DNA of 64,000 nucleotides. Source: Byssovorax sp. GTDB taxonomy: Bacteria; Myxococcota_A; Polyangia; Polyangiales; Polyangiaceae. A program made the position numbers and the translations under genes. Each line of letters begins with the position of its first letter. Within the stretch, counting starts at the first letter, position 1. Below the pieces are notes generated by a model. That model was not told the origin of the DNA. It ran no database searches and saw only the letters and a list, made by a program, of their open reading frames with translations. The stretch lies in contig JANYGI010000224.1 of NCBI GenBank assembly GCA_025362495.1, positions 38,730 through 102,729 on the forward strand, given 5' to 3'. Of this stretch, positions 1-10,200 are shown piece after piece.

Positions 1-2
1 CG

Positions 3-182
3 GCGATGAACACCTGTCTTGCCAGCGCGGAGTGCGCCGCGCTCCTGCAGTGCGCGCAAGCGTGCGTGTCCGGGGATCTGGCCTGCGCCGTCGGCTGCGC
101 CGACCAGCACCCCGGAGGCGTCGAGGACGTCGAGGCCGTGCAGAGCTGTTCGGGGGGTCCTTGCAGCGCAGAGTGCCAGTGA
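3..182 (+). CDS. C-terminal end of a Cys-rich protein (partial)
   Basis: An open frame enters from the left edge and ends at a TGA 60 bases before the polyketide synthase gene. The visible 59 residues contain nine cysteines in patterns such as CAALLQCAQAC and CAVGCA, ending in PCSAEC. Cys-rich C-terminal tails of this kind are common in secreted myxobacterial lipoproteins of unknown function. The start and any signal peptide lie outside the window, so localisation cannot be seen. It runs in the same direction as the operon that follows and could be its first gene, but the function is unknown. Confidence 0.6.
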   Translation, partial: AMNTCLASAECAALLQCAQACVSGDLACAVGCADQHPGGVEDVEAVQSCSGGPCSAECQ

Positions 183-242
183 CGGAAGCCGCGATGTCGC
201 ACGAGAGGTCATCGATCCGCCCGCGGGCGGAGGAGAACGCAG

Positions 243-3200
243 ATGAATGATCACGGCCAGGCCAGCGGACCAATCAAGGGTGACGGCGCTCCCCACACGA
301 TGATTCTCGGGCTCTGCCCGCTCGAGCACCCCGACGCTCGGCTGGTGATCGCCCTGGGCCGCGCCGGGGCGGTGGGGATCCTCGATCTGGGCCGCGACGT
401 AGGGCGCGCCCGCGCGGCGCTGGACTTCGCGCAGCGCGAGGCGACGCGAGGCTTCGGCGTGCGCATCCCCGAGGGCGTGAGCTGGGATCCAGCCGATCTA
501 CCGGCCGGTGTGCACACCGTGGTCGTCGGCGCCGGCCGCTCTTTCGCGGCCTTCCGGCCCCGCGCGGTGCTGGTGCAAGTGACCTCGGTGGACGAGGCGG
601 TCGCCGCGGAGAACGCCGGCGCCGACGGGCTGATCGTCAAGGGCGCGGAGAGCGGTGGGCGCGTCGGCGCCGAGACGTCGTTCGTGCTCTTCCAGCGCGT
701 CGTCGCCGCGGTGAAGGCGCCGATCTGGGTCCAGGGCGGCGTCGGCCTGCACACCGCCGCCGCGTGCGTCGCCGGGGGCGCGGCGGGCGTGGTGCTCGAC
801 GCGCAGCTCGCCCTCGTGCGCGAGTCGACGCTGCCGGACGCGGTCAAGTCGGCGCTCCGGGCGATGGATGGCAGCGAGACGGTGGTCCTCGGCGGACACC
901 GGCTCTTCACGCGCCCGGATCTCCCCGTGGCGCGCCTCAAGGCAGCCATCACCGAGGGGATACGCGGCATCGACGCGGCGGAGATCCTCCCGCGCCTCGG
1001 CGGCGCCGATCTCCAGCGCTGCTTCCTCCCGGCGGGCCAGGACGCTGCGTTCGCGCGGCCCCTTTCGGATCGTTTTCGTACGGCCGGCGGGATCGTTCAC
1101 GCGATCCGGGCCGCGGTCGACGAGCACCTCCAGCAGGCGCGCGAGGCGCGGCCGCTCGCGGCGGGCGCTCCGCTCGCGGCGGGCCACAGCGTGCGTTACC
1201 CGGTGATTCAAGGCCCGATGACCCGCGTGAGCGATCGCGCGGCCTTCGCCGACGCAGTGTCGCGCGCGGGCGGGCTGCCCTTCCTGGCGCTCTCGCTCCT
1301 CGGCGGCGACGAGGTGCGCGCGCTGCTCGGCGAGACGCGGGCGCTCCTCGGCGATCGCCCGTTCGGCGTGGGGTTGCTCGGCTTCGCGCCCGAGGCGCTG
1401 AGGGCCGAGCAGCTCGCGGTGATCGCCGAGGAGCCGCCCGCGGTGGCAATCCTCGCCGGCGGTCGACCTGCGCAGGCGCAGCGGCTCGAGGCCCAGGGGA
1501 CGGAGGTGTACCTGCACGTGCCCTCGCCGGGCCTGCTCGATCTGTTCCTCCAGGAGGGCGCGCGGCGCTTCGTGTTCGAGGGTCGCGAGTGCGGAGGCCA
1601 CGTCGGGCCGCGCACGAGCTTCGTGCTCTGGGAGGCGCAGATCGAGCGGCTTCTGGCGTTCGAGGCGCCGGGCGAGCTCGCGGTGCTCTTCGCCGGCGGC
1701 ATCCACGACGCGCGATCGGCGGCGATGGTCGCGGCGATGGCGGCCCCGCTCGCGGCCCGCGGCGCGCGCGTCGGCGTCGTGATGGGGACGGCGTACCTCT
1801 TCACCCACGAGGCCGTGAGCTCGGGCGCGATCCAGCCTGGCTTCCAGGACGCGGCGCTCGCCTGCGAGCGGACCGTGCTCCTGGAGACGGCGCCCGGCCA
1901 CGCGACCCGCTGCGTCGAGACGGACTACGTGCGCGCCTTCGCCGACGAGAAGCGCAGGCTCACGGACGGAGGAAAGAGCGCCGAGGAGACGTGGGCCGCG
2001 CTGGAGCAGCTCAACCTCGGGCGCCTCCGCGTCGCCGCGAAGGGCCTGCGCCGCGAGGGATCGGGGCTCGTCCCGGTCGACGCCGGCACGCAGCGCCGCG
2101 AGGGCATGTTCATGATCGGCCAGATCGCGGCGCTCCGCGGCGTGGTCGTCGGGATGGAGGACCTGCACCGCGATGTCACCGAAGGCGCGACGGCGCGGAT
2201 CGCGGCGACGGCCCCTCGCGAGGTCGCCGCGCCGAAGCCCGCGCCGGTCGACGTCGCCATCGTCGGCATGTCCTGCATTTTCCCTGGCGCGACGGATCTC
2301 GAAGAGTTCTGGGCCAACGTCGTCGGCGGTCGGGATCTCGTCACCGAGGTCCCGAAGGAGCGCTGGAGCACGGAGCTCTACTTCGATCCGACCGGCACCG
2401 GCGGCGATCAGAAGACCTGCTCGCGCTGGGGTGCGTTCCTCCCGCCGACGGCCTTCGATCCGCTCGCCCACGGCATCCCGCCGCGCTCGCTCGGCTCCAT
2501 CGATCCGGTGCAGCTCCTCAGCCTCGAGGTCGCGGGGCGCGCCCTCGCCGACGCGGGCTACGCGACCCGGAGCTTCGATCGCAGCCGCGCCTCGGTGATC
2601 TTCGGCGCCGAGGGCGGGACGGATCTCGGCTCGGCCTACGGCTTCCGCGCGCTCTACCCGCAGTACGCGGGCGCGATCCCGAAGGAGCTCGATGAGCATC
2701 TGCCCCGCCTGAGCGAAGACTCGTTTCCCGGCGTGCTCGCCAACGTGATCGCCGGCCGCATCGCCAACCGGCTCGATCTCCGCGGCGTCAACTACACGGT
2801 CGACGCGGCCTGCGCGAGCTCGCTCGCCGCGCTCGATCTCGGCGTGAAGGAGCTCAGCCTCGGCACTTCGGATCTGGTGCTGTGCGGCGGCGCCGATCTC
2901 CACAACGGCATCCACGACTACCTGATGTTCGCGAGCGTCCATGCGCTCTCGCCGACGGGCGCGTGCCGGCCCTTCTCCGCGAGCGCCGACGGCATCGTCC
3001 TCGGCGAGGGCGTGGCCTGCCTGGTGCTGAAGCGGCTCGCCGACGCCGAGCGCGACGGAGATCGCGTCTACGCGGTGATCAAGTCCGTGGCGGGCAGCAG
3101 CGACGGTCGCAGCCTCGGCCTCACCGCGCCGAGGAAAGAAGGGCAAACGCTCGCGCTCGAGCGCGCCTACCGCGCCGCGGGGGTCTCGCCCGCGGACGTG

Positions 3201-6200
3201 GGCCTGGTGGAGGCGCACGGCACCGGCACGGTGGTCGGCGACCGCGCCGAGCTCGGCGCGCTCACCGAGGTGTTCACGCGCGCCGGCGCTCTCCCGGGCG
3301 CGACGACGCTGGGCTCGGTCAAGTCGCAGATCGGTCACACGAAGTGCGCGGCCGGTCTGGCGGGGCTGATCAAAGCGGCCCTGTCGCTCCATCGGCGCGC
3401 GCTGCCCCCGACGCTGCACCTGTCCGCGATCAACGCCGCGCACGATGCCGCGGTGAGCCCGTTCGTGTTCAGCAACGCGGCGCGCCCGTGGCCCGCCGAG
3501 GGCCGGCGCCTCGCCGGGGTGAGCGCGTTCGGCTTCGGAGGGACGAATTTCCACGCCGTGCTCGCGGCCTACGAGGGCGCCGACGATCCAGCGTCGGGCC
3601 TCGGGCGCTGGCCGGCGGAGCTGTTCCTGATCCGCGCGGCCGATCGCGCGGGCGCCGTCGCGCAGCTCGACAAGCTCGACGCGCTCCTCGCCACCGCGGA
3701 TCCGCTCCGCGCGCCGCTGCGCCTCGCGGACCTCGCTCGGCGCGTCTCGACGGGCAGCCGGACCGAGGCCGTTCAGGTGGCGATCGTGGCGACGAGCCTG
3801 GACGATCTCCGCGCCAAGCTGGGCAAGGCGCGGACGTTCACGACCGATCCTCGCGGGGTGCTCACGCCGCGCGACGCGACCGCCGGCGGCCCCGGCAAGG
3901 TAGCGTTCCTGTTCCCCGGCCAGGGCAGCCAGCGCCCCGGGATGCTCGCCGATCTCTTCGTGGCGTTCCCGCGGTTGCAGCGGCTGCTCACGCTCGATCC
4001 CGGCGCCGCGGCGCGGATGTTCCCCGCGCTCGCGATCACCGACGAAGAGCGCGCCGCGCAGGTCGCGGCGCTCACCGACACCCGCGTCGCGCAGCCGGCC
4101 CTCGGGATCGCGGCGCTGGCGATCGGCGCGATCCTCCGCGCGCTGGGGATCGAGGCCGACATGGCCGGCGGTCACAGCTACGGCGAGCTCTGCGCGCTCC
4201 AGTGCGCGGGCGCGGTGGGCGAGGGGGATCTGATCCGCCTCAGCGCGGCCCGGGGCGCGGCGATCCTCGCGTCGTCCGGCGGCGAGGCCGGGACGATGGC
4301 CGCGGTGTCCGCCGCGCCCGGGGAGATCGCCCCGCTGCTCGAGGGCCTCGATCGCGTGGTCGTCGCCAACCACAACGCGCCGGATCAGTCGGTGATCGCC
4401 GGCCCGATCGCCGCGGTGAGCGAGGCGGGGACCCGCCTTTCCGCCGCCGGCTTCATGACCCGCGCCATCCCGGTGGCCTGCGCGTTTCACAGCCCGCTGG
4501 TGGCCGGCGCGAGCGCGCTCTTCGCGGCGCACCTCGTCGGCGTCTCCCTCGCGGCGCCGACGTTGCCGGTGTTCTCCAACGTCAACGCGGCGCCCTACCC
4601 GGACGATGCGGAGGCCGTGCGGCGGATGCTGGCCGAGCACGTGGCGCTGCCGGTGCGCTTCGTCGACCAGATCGAGGCCATGTACGCGGGCGGCGCGCGC
4701 ACCTTCGTGGAGGTCGGCGCGGGGAGCGTGCTCACCGGGCTCGTCGGCAAGATCCTCGCGGGCCGACCGCACCTCGCCGTGGCCTGCGATCTACGCGGCG
4801 CTTCGACGCTGGAGCAGCTCCTTCGCGCCGTGGCGGAGCTCGCCGTCGCTGGCCTGCCGATCGACGCGACCGCGCTCTTCGCGGGGCGCGACGGCCGGGC
4901 GATCGATCTCGACGCCGCGGCGTCCCTCCGCGTCCCGGCCTCGACGTGGATCGTCGACGGCCGCGCCGCGCGACCGCTCGACGGCGAGCCGCCTCCGGGC
5001 TCGCTCCGGCCTGTGACGGGGCCGGTGGTCATCCCCGTCTCCGCGCCCGCGGGCGACCGCGAGGGCGCGGTGCTCGAGTACCTGCGCTCGACGCGCGAGA
5101 TCATCGAGGCGCAACGCCAGGTGATGCTGGGTCTCCTCGGCTCCGCGTCCGGATCGGTCGAGGGCCCCGCGACGCGACGCGACGCCGCACCGACGTCCGC
5201 CCCACGCACCGTGCCGTCCGCTCGCCAGGCGAGCTCGCTGGCTGCGCCGCCGACGCTCCCCGTCGCGCGCGCGCCTGGCCTGCCGAGCGAGGCCGGCCAG
5301 TGGCAGCGCGAGCTCGAGCGAAGCGCGGGCACCTCATCGGCCGCCGCGCCGGCTGCGCGCGGCTTGCAGCAGGCGCTGCTCTCCATCGTCAGCGATCGCA
5401 CCGGCTACCCGGTCGAGATGCTCGATCTCGATCTCAACCTCGAGGCCGAGCTCAGCATCGACTCGATCAAGCGGATCGAGATCCTCGGCGCCCTCGGCAA
5501 CGAGCTCGGCATCAAGAAGGGCGAGCGGCGCGTGCTGGAGCAGCTCGCGACGATGAAGACGCTGCGGGCGATCATCACGGTCCTGGAGCAGCAGCTCGCC
5601 GCGCCGTCGACCCCGGCGCCCGCGGCGAAGACCCTGCCGCCCGACGATGCCGCGGTCGCGCCGCGCTCCGGCGTGAAGCTCCGCGCCGGGGCCGTCGAGA
5701 CGATCCCCGACACGATCGCGGTGCCCGGCGGAGTTCGTCGCTACGTGCTCACGGTCGAGGATGCGCCCGTCGCGGGGGCCTCGACTTCGGTTGCGATCGC
5801 GGGGCGGCGCTTCGCGATCACCCGGGATCGGAGCGGCGTCGCCGAGGCGCTCGTCGCGCTGCTTGGCTCGCGCGGGGCCGCGGCTTCGTTGATCGAGCCC
5901 GGCCAGCGCGTCGCGGACATCGATGGCCTGGTGCACCTCGCCTCGTTCGACGCGAGCGCCGCCGCGCCGGACGCGTCGCTCGGCGCTGTGAAAGAGCTCT
6001 TCGATCGCACCCGCGAGGCCGTCGCCGCGGGCGCGACGATGATCCTCGCGGCGACGCACCTCGGCGCTCCCTTCGGCCCCGAGGCGGCGCGGCCTCGCCC
6101 CGGTACGGCGGGCCTGCTCAAGAGCCTCGCTCGCGAGCGCCCGGATCTCGTGGTGCGCAGCGTCGAGCTCGATCCGCGCGAGGCCGCGGTGCCCCTCGCC

Positions 6201-7253
6201 GAGCACCTCTGCGCCGAGCTGGCCGCGCGCGACGGGCGCGCGGAGATCGCCTACGTCGGCGGCGCGCGCAAGGCGCTGGCCCCGATCGCCGCGGAGCACC
6301 GGCGCTTCGATGCGGTGCGCGCGGACGATCGCCGCGTCTCGCTCGACGCCGCCTCGGTGGTGCTGGTGACCGGAGGAGCCCGCGGGATCACGGCATCCGC
6401 GGCGATCGCTCTGGCGCGGCGCTTCCGCTGCCGCGTCGAGCTCTGTGGGCGCTCGCCGCTCCCCACGGGCGACGAGGATCCCGCGCTCCGAGGCGCGACG
6501 GATCTCCCGTCGCTCCGCCGCGCGCTGCTCTCTCGCGGCGAGGGCCTCACGCCTGCCGTCGTCGAGGCGCGCTGCGCGGAGATCCTCGGCGCGCGCGCGA
6601 TCCGCGGCACGCTCGCGGCGCTGGCCGAGGCGGGCTCCACGGCGCGCTACCACGCGCTCGACGTGCGCGACCAGGCCGCGTTCGGCGCGCTGATCGACGA
6701 GCTCTACGCGGAGCACGGCCGGCTCGACGGCGTGCTCCACGGCGCCGGCGTGATCGAGGATCGGCTGCTGGCGGACAAGACGCGCGCATCGTTCGATCGC
6801 GTCGTCGACACCAAGGTCCAGAGCGCGCTCACGCTGGCGCTCGAGGTCCGCCCCGACATCGGCTTCGTCGCCTTCTTCGGCAGCGTCTCCGGCGCCTTCG
6901 GCAACCGCGGCCAGCTCGACTACGCCGCGGCGAACGACGCTCTCGACAAGCTGGCTTCGTGGCTCTCCACGCGGGTCCGCGGCCGGGTGGTGTCGCTCGA
7001 CTGGGGTCCGTGGGCGTCCGGCGCGGGCATGGTCTCGCCCGAGCTCGAGCGCGAGTACCACCGCCGCGGCGTGGGCCTGATCGATCCCGTCGACGGCGCC
7101 CGCGCCTTCCTCGACGAGCTCGTGCACGGTGGATCGGCCACGCAGGTCATCCTGATGAACGCCACGCCGGAGGCCTTCACCAGGCCGTCAACGTCGTTGA
7201 CGATCCCCGCCCCGGAGCCCGAGCTCGTGGCCGGCGAGGTGCGCCGTGGTTGA
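243..7253 (+). CDS. Type I polyketide synthase: 2x FMN-barrel ER-like, KS, AT, ACP, KR
   Basis: This 2336-residue megasynthase should load and condense malonyl-type units and reduce the beta-keto group. In order: two nitronate-monooxygenase/PfaD-like barrels (about 15-300 and 315-630; the second begins VRYPVIQGPMTRVSD), KS (about 669-1095; Cys857 in VDAACASS, His992 in VEAHGTGT, His1032 in GHTKC), AT (from about 1220; FPGQGSQ, Ser1312 in GHSYGE, AFHSP), one ACP (phosphopantetheine Ser1741 in LSIDSIK) and KR (TGGARGI near 2040, Tyr2227 in YAAAN). The LSIDSIK-type ACP and barrel reductases are hallmarks of PUFA-synthase relatives, where the ER is normally a separate PfaD protein and ACPs occur in tandem; here the ER-like barrel is duplicated and fused and there is a single ACP. 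The ATG follows a GGAGGAGAA ribosome binding site. The stop overlaps the next gene by 8 bases. The product is not known. Confidence 0.93.
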   Translation: MNDHGQASGPIKGDGAPHTMILGLCPLEHPDARLVIALGRAGAVGILDLGRDVGRARAALDFAQREATRGFGVRIPEGVSWDPADLPAGVHTVVVGAGRSFAAFRPRAVLVQVTSVDEAVAAENAGADGLIVKGAESGGRVGAETSFVLFQRVVAAVKAPIWVQGGVGLHTAAACVAGGAAGVVLDAQLALVRESTLPDAVKSALRAMDGSETVVLGGHRLFTRPDLPVARLKAAITEGIRGIDAAEILPRLGGADLQRCFLPAGQDAAFARPLSDRFRTAGGIVHAIRAAVDEHLQQAREARPLAAGAPLAAGHSVRYPVIQGPMTRVSDRAAFADAVSRAGGLPFLALSLLGGDEVRALLGETRALLGDRPFGVGLLGFAPEALRAEQLAVIAEEPPAVAILAGGRPAQAQRLEAQGTEVYLHVPSPGLLDLFLQEGARRFVFEGRECGGHVGPRTSFVLWEAQIERLLAFEAPGELAVLFAGGIHDARSAAMVAAMAAPLAARGARVGVVMGTAYLFTHEAVSSGAIQPGFQDAALACERTVLLETAPGHATRCVETDYVRAFADEKRRLTDGGKSAEETWAALEQLNLGRLRVAAKGLRREGSGLVPVDAGTQRREGMFMIGQIAALRGVVVGMEDLHRDVTEGATARIAATAPREVAAPKPAPVDVAIVGMSCIFPGATDLEEFWANVVGGRDLVTEVPKERWSTELYFDPTGTGGDQKTCSRWGAFLPPTAFDPLAHGIPPRSLGSIDPVQLLSLEVAGRALADAGYATRSFDRSRASVIFGAEGGTDLGSAYGFRALYPQYAGAIPKELDEHLPRLSEDSFPGVLANVIAGRIANRLDLRGVNYTVDAACASSLAALDLGVKELSLGTSDLVLCGGADLHNGIHDYLMFASVHALSPTGACRPFSASADGIVLGEGVACLVLKRLADAERDGDRVYAVIKSVAGSSDGRSLGLTAPRKEGQTLALERAYRAAGVSPADVGLVEAHGTGTVVGDRAELGALTEVFTRAGALPGATTLGSVKSQIGHTKCAAGLAGLIKAALSLHRRALPPTLHLSAINAAHDAAVSPFVFSNAARPWPAEGRRLAGVSAFGFGGTNFHAVLAAYEGADDPASGLGRWPAELFLIRAADRAGAVAQLDKLDALLATADPLRAPLRLADLARRVSTGSRTEAVQVAIVATSLDDLRAKLGKARTFTTDPRGVLTPRDATAGGPGKVAFLFPGQGSQRPGMLADLFVAFPRLQRLLTLDPGAAARMFPALAITDEERAAQVAALTDTRVAQPALGIAALAIGAILRALGIEADMAGGHSYGELCALQCAGAVGEGDLIRLSAARGAAILASSGGEAGTMAAVSAAPGEIAPLLEGLDRVVVANHNAPDQSVIAGPIAAVSEAGTRLSAAGFMTRAIPVACAFHSPLVAGASALFAAHLVGVSLAAPTLPVFSNVNAAPYPDDAEAVRRMLAEHVALPVRFVDQIEAMYAGGARTFVEVGAGSVLTGLVGKILAGRPHLAVACDLRGASTLEQLLRAVAELAVAGLPIDATALFAGRDGRAIDLDAAASLRVPASTWIVDGRAARPLDGEPPPGSLRPVTGPVVIPVSAPAGDREGAVLEYLRSTREIIEAQRQVMLGLLGSASGSVEGPATRRDAAPTSAPRTVPSARQASSLAAPPTLPVARAPGLPSEAGQWQRELERSAGTSSAAAPAARGLQQALLSIVSDRTGYPVEMLDLDLNLEAELSIDSIKRIEILGALGNELGIKKGERRVLEQLATMKTLRAIITVLEQQLAAPSTPAPAAKTLPPDDAAVAPRSGVKLRAGAVETIPDTIAVPGGVRRYVLTVEDAPVAGASTSVAIAGRRFAITRDRSGVAEALVALLGSRGAAASLIEPGQRVADIDGLVHLASFDASAAAPDASLGAVKELFDRTREAVAAGATMILAATHLGAPFGPEAARPRPGTAGLLKSLARERPDLVVRSVELDPREAAVPLAEHLCAELAARDGRAEIAYVGGARKALAPIAAEHRRFDAVRADDRRVSLDAASVVLVTGGARGITASAAIALARRFRCRVELCGRSPLPTGDEDPALRGATDLPSLRRALLSRGEGLTPAVVEARCAEILGARAIRGTLAALAEAGSTARYHALDVRDQAAFGALIDELYAEHGRLDGVLHGAGVIEDRLLADKTRASFDRVVDTKVQSALTLALEVRPDIGFVAFFGSVSGAFGNRGQLDYAAANDALDKLASWLSTRVRGRVVSLDWGPWASGAGMVSPELEREYHRRGVGLIDPVDGARAFLDELVHGGSATQVILMNATPEAFTRPSTSLTIPAPEPELVAGEVRRG

Positions 7254-10200
7254 GGCGAAGCGCCAGGGTATCGCCCTCGTCGGCATGGCCGCGCGCTTCC
7301 CGGGCGCGCCGGATCTCGACGCCTTCCGCGTCAACATCGAGGCCGGCGTCGACGCGCTCGCCGACGCGCCGCCCGAGCGCTGCGATCCGGTGTTCCACGA
7401 CGCGGGATCGGGCGCCGCCCATCGGCTCTACACCCGGCGCGGCGGCTTCCTCCCTTCGACGATCGCCTTCGACGCGGTGGCCTTCGGGATCATGCCGATC
7501 GCCGCCGAGGGCGCCGAGCCCGATCAGCTCCTCGCCCTCGACGCCGCGGCCCGCGCGCTCGCCGACGCCGGCTACGACGATCGCCCGTTCTCGCGCGAGC
7601 GCGCCGGCGTCGTCGTCGGCCGCGGCGGCTACCTCACCGCGGGCGTGGCCCGCCTCGACCAGCGCGTCCGCGCCGCCGAGCAGCTCGTGCAGAGCTTGCG
7701 CGCGCTGCTCCCGGGCCTCGACGAGGGTCGACTCGCCGCCGTGCGCGCCGAGGTCCAGGCCCAGCTCGGGCCCTTCGGCGGCGACACCGCGATAGGCCTC
7801 GTCCCCAGCCTCGCCGCCTCGCGCATCGCCAATCGCCTCGATCTGGGCGGGGCCGCGTACACCGTCGACGCCGCCTGCGCGAGCTCGCTCCTGGCCGTCG
7901 ACCACGCCTGCCGCGAGCTCGAGGCCGGCCGCGCCGATCTCATGCTCGCGGGCGGCGTGCACCTCTGCCAGGACGCCACGTTCTGGAGCGTCTTCTGCCA
8001 GCTCGGCGCGCTCAGCCGCGCAGGGCAGATCCGGCCCTTCGATCGCCGCGCCGACGGCCTCCTGATCGGGGAAGGCGTCGGCATGGTGGTGATGAAGCGC
8101 CTCGCCGACGCGGAGCGCGACGGCGATCGGATCTACGCGGTGATCCGCGGCACCGGCGTGTCCAGCGACGGTCGCGGCGCGAGCCTGCTCACCCCCTCGG
8201 TCGACGGTCAGCTCCTCGCCCTCGCGCGGGCCTGGCAGGACGCCGGGCTCGATCCCGCGACGGTCGGCCTCGTCGAGGCGCACGGCACCGGGACCCCCGC
8301 GGGGGACAGCGCCGAGCTCGAGACGCTCCGCCGCTTCTTCGGACCCGCCGATCCCGCGACGAAGCGCGCCGCGCTCGGCTCGGTCAAATCGATGATCGGT
8401 CACGCCATGCCCGCCGCGGGCATCGCGGGGCTGATCAAGGCGGCCCTGGCGATCCACCGCGGCGTGCTCCCGCCGACGTTGCACTGCGAGGAGCCGCGCC
8501 CCGCGCTCGAGGCCACGCGCTTTCACCTGCCCTCGAGGGCCGAGCTCTGGGAGGACAGCGCCGCGCCTCGACGCGCCGGCGTCAGCGCCTTCGGCTTTGG
8601 CGGGATCAACGCGCACGTGGTGCTGGAGCAAGCATCGACGCGAGCCCCCGCGCGCCGCGCCCGCACCACCCTCGCCCACGATCCCGCCGAACGCCCGCTC
8701 GTCCTCGCGGCGGCCGATCGCGAGGCCCTCCTGGCGGCCCTCGATCGCGGAGATCCGAGCTCGCTCGGCCATGGGCCCTGCCGCCTCGCGCTCTTCGATC
8801 CCACCCCGGCGCGCCGCGCCCGGGCCCGCGCCATCATCGCTCGAGGCGAGGCCTGGAGGGGCCGCGACGATCTCTGGTTCGCGCCCCGCGGCCTCGTGAC
8901 CGACGGAGGCAAGATCGCCTTCCTTTTCCCCGGTGTCGACGCGACCTTCGAGCCCCGCGTCGACGACGTCGCCGCTCATTTCGGCCTCACGCTGGGCGGC
9001 CCGCTCGCCGCGGGATCGCTCGGCGATCTCGGCCGCAGCATCATCGCCGTGAACCGGCTGCTCGACGCCGCGGTCCGCGCGATCGGCGTCCGCCCCGACG
9101 TGATGGCCGGGCACAGCATCGGCGAGTGGAGCGGGATGATCGCCTCCGAAATGATCCCTCGGGCCGAGGTGGATCCGCTGATCGACGGCCTCGCCGGCGA
9201 GCGCGTCGAGGTGCCCGGCGTGCTCTTCCTGGCCGCCGGCTGCGGCGAGGATCGCGCGGCGAAGGCCCTCGTGGACCTCCCCGAGATCGCGCTCTCGCAC
9301 GACAACTGCCCCCACCAGGTCGTCCTCTGCGGCCGGGAACAGAGCGTGCGCGTCGCCGAGGCTCGCCTCGTCGCGGACGGCGTCTTCTGCCACGAGCTGC
9401 CCTTCCGCTCGGGCTACCACTCGCCGCTCTTCGCCGGGTTCGTCGGCCCGCACCGCCGCGTGCTCGCCCGCGTGCCGCTCGTCGCTCCGGCGACGCCGCT
9501 CTGGTCGGCGACGAGCTGCGCGCCCTACCCCGCCGATCCCGACGCCGTGCGCCGCCTCGCGATCGATCACCTCGTGAAGCCGGTGCGGTTCCGCGAGCTG
9601 ATCGAGGCGCTCCACGCCGAGGGCGCCCAGGTGTTTCTCCAGATCGGCACCGGCAGCTTGCCTGGCTTCGTCAGCGACACGCTCCGCGGCCGCCCGCACC
9701 TGACGTTGAGCGCCAACGTCCCGGCGCGCTCCGGCCTCGCGCAGCTCCAGAGGGTCGCCGCGGCGCTCTTCGTCGAGGGCGCTTCGGTCGCGCTGGAGAG
9801 GCTGCTCGTCATCGACAAAGATCGCTCCGCGCGCCGGGACGCCCCCTCCGGCGCACCCGTGATGATTTCCCTCGGCGTCCCGCTCGCCGTCGCCACGACG
9901 CCGCTCGATCGCCACGCGCTCGCGCTCGCACAATCGCCCTCGCCCGAGGCCGAGCCGCTCGACGACAGCGACGATCCGATCGTCCTCGAGCTCGCCCGGA
10001 GCTTCTCCGATCTCTCCGAGGCGCAGCGCGAGATCGTCGCGGCCTTTCGCGGCGCCTCGCTGCCGCCGTCGTCGGCGCTCGCGCCGCGCGAGGCGACGGA
10101 GCGACGGGCCCTCTCCGTCGAGGAGCACCCGGCGCTGCTCGATCATGCGTTCTACCGCCAGCCCGCGGGCTGGCCCGTCGTCGCCGATCGCTACCCCGTG

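Noticed and set aside
498..4772. A 1424-residue open frame on the minus strand across the first polyketide synthase gene
   Set aside because: It is an Arg/Glu/Ala-rich mirror of the real gene, caused by GC-rich third positions. It has no motifs, and the plus strand encodes full KS, AT and barrel domains.
2882..7795. A 1637-residue open frame on the plus strand overlapping both synthase genes
   Set aside because: The translation is almost only Arg, Ala and Gly and crosses the boundary of two real genes in another frame.
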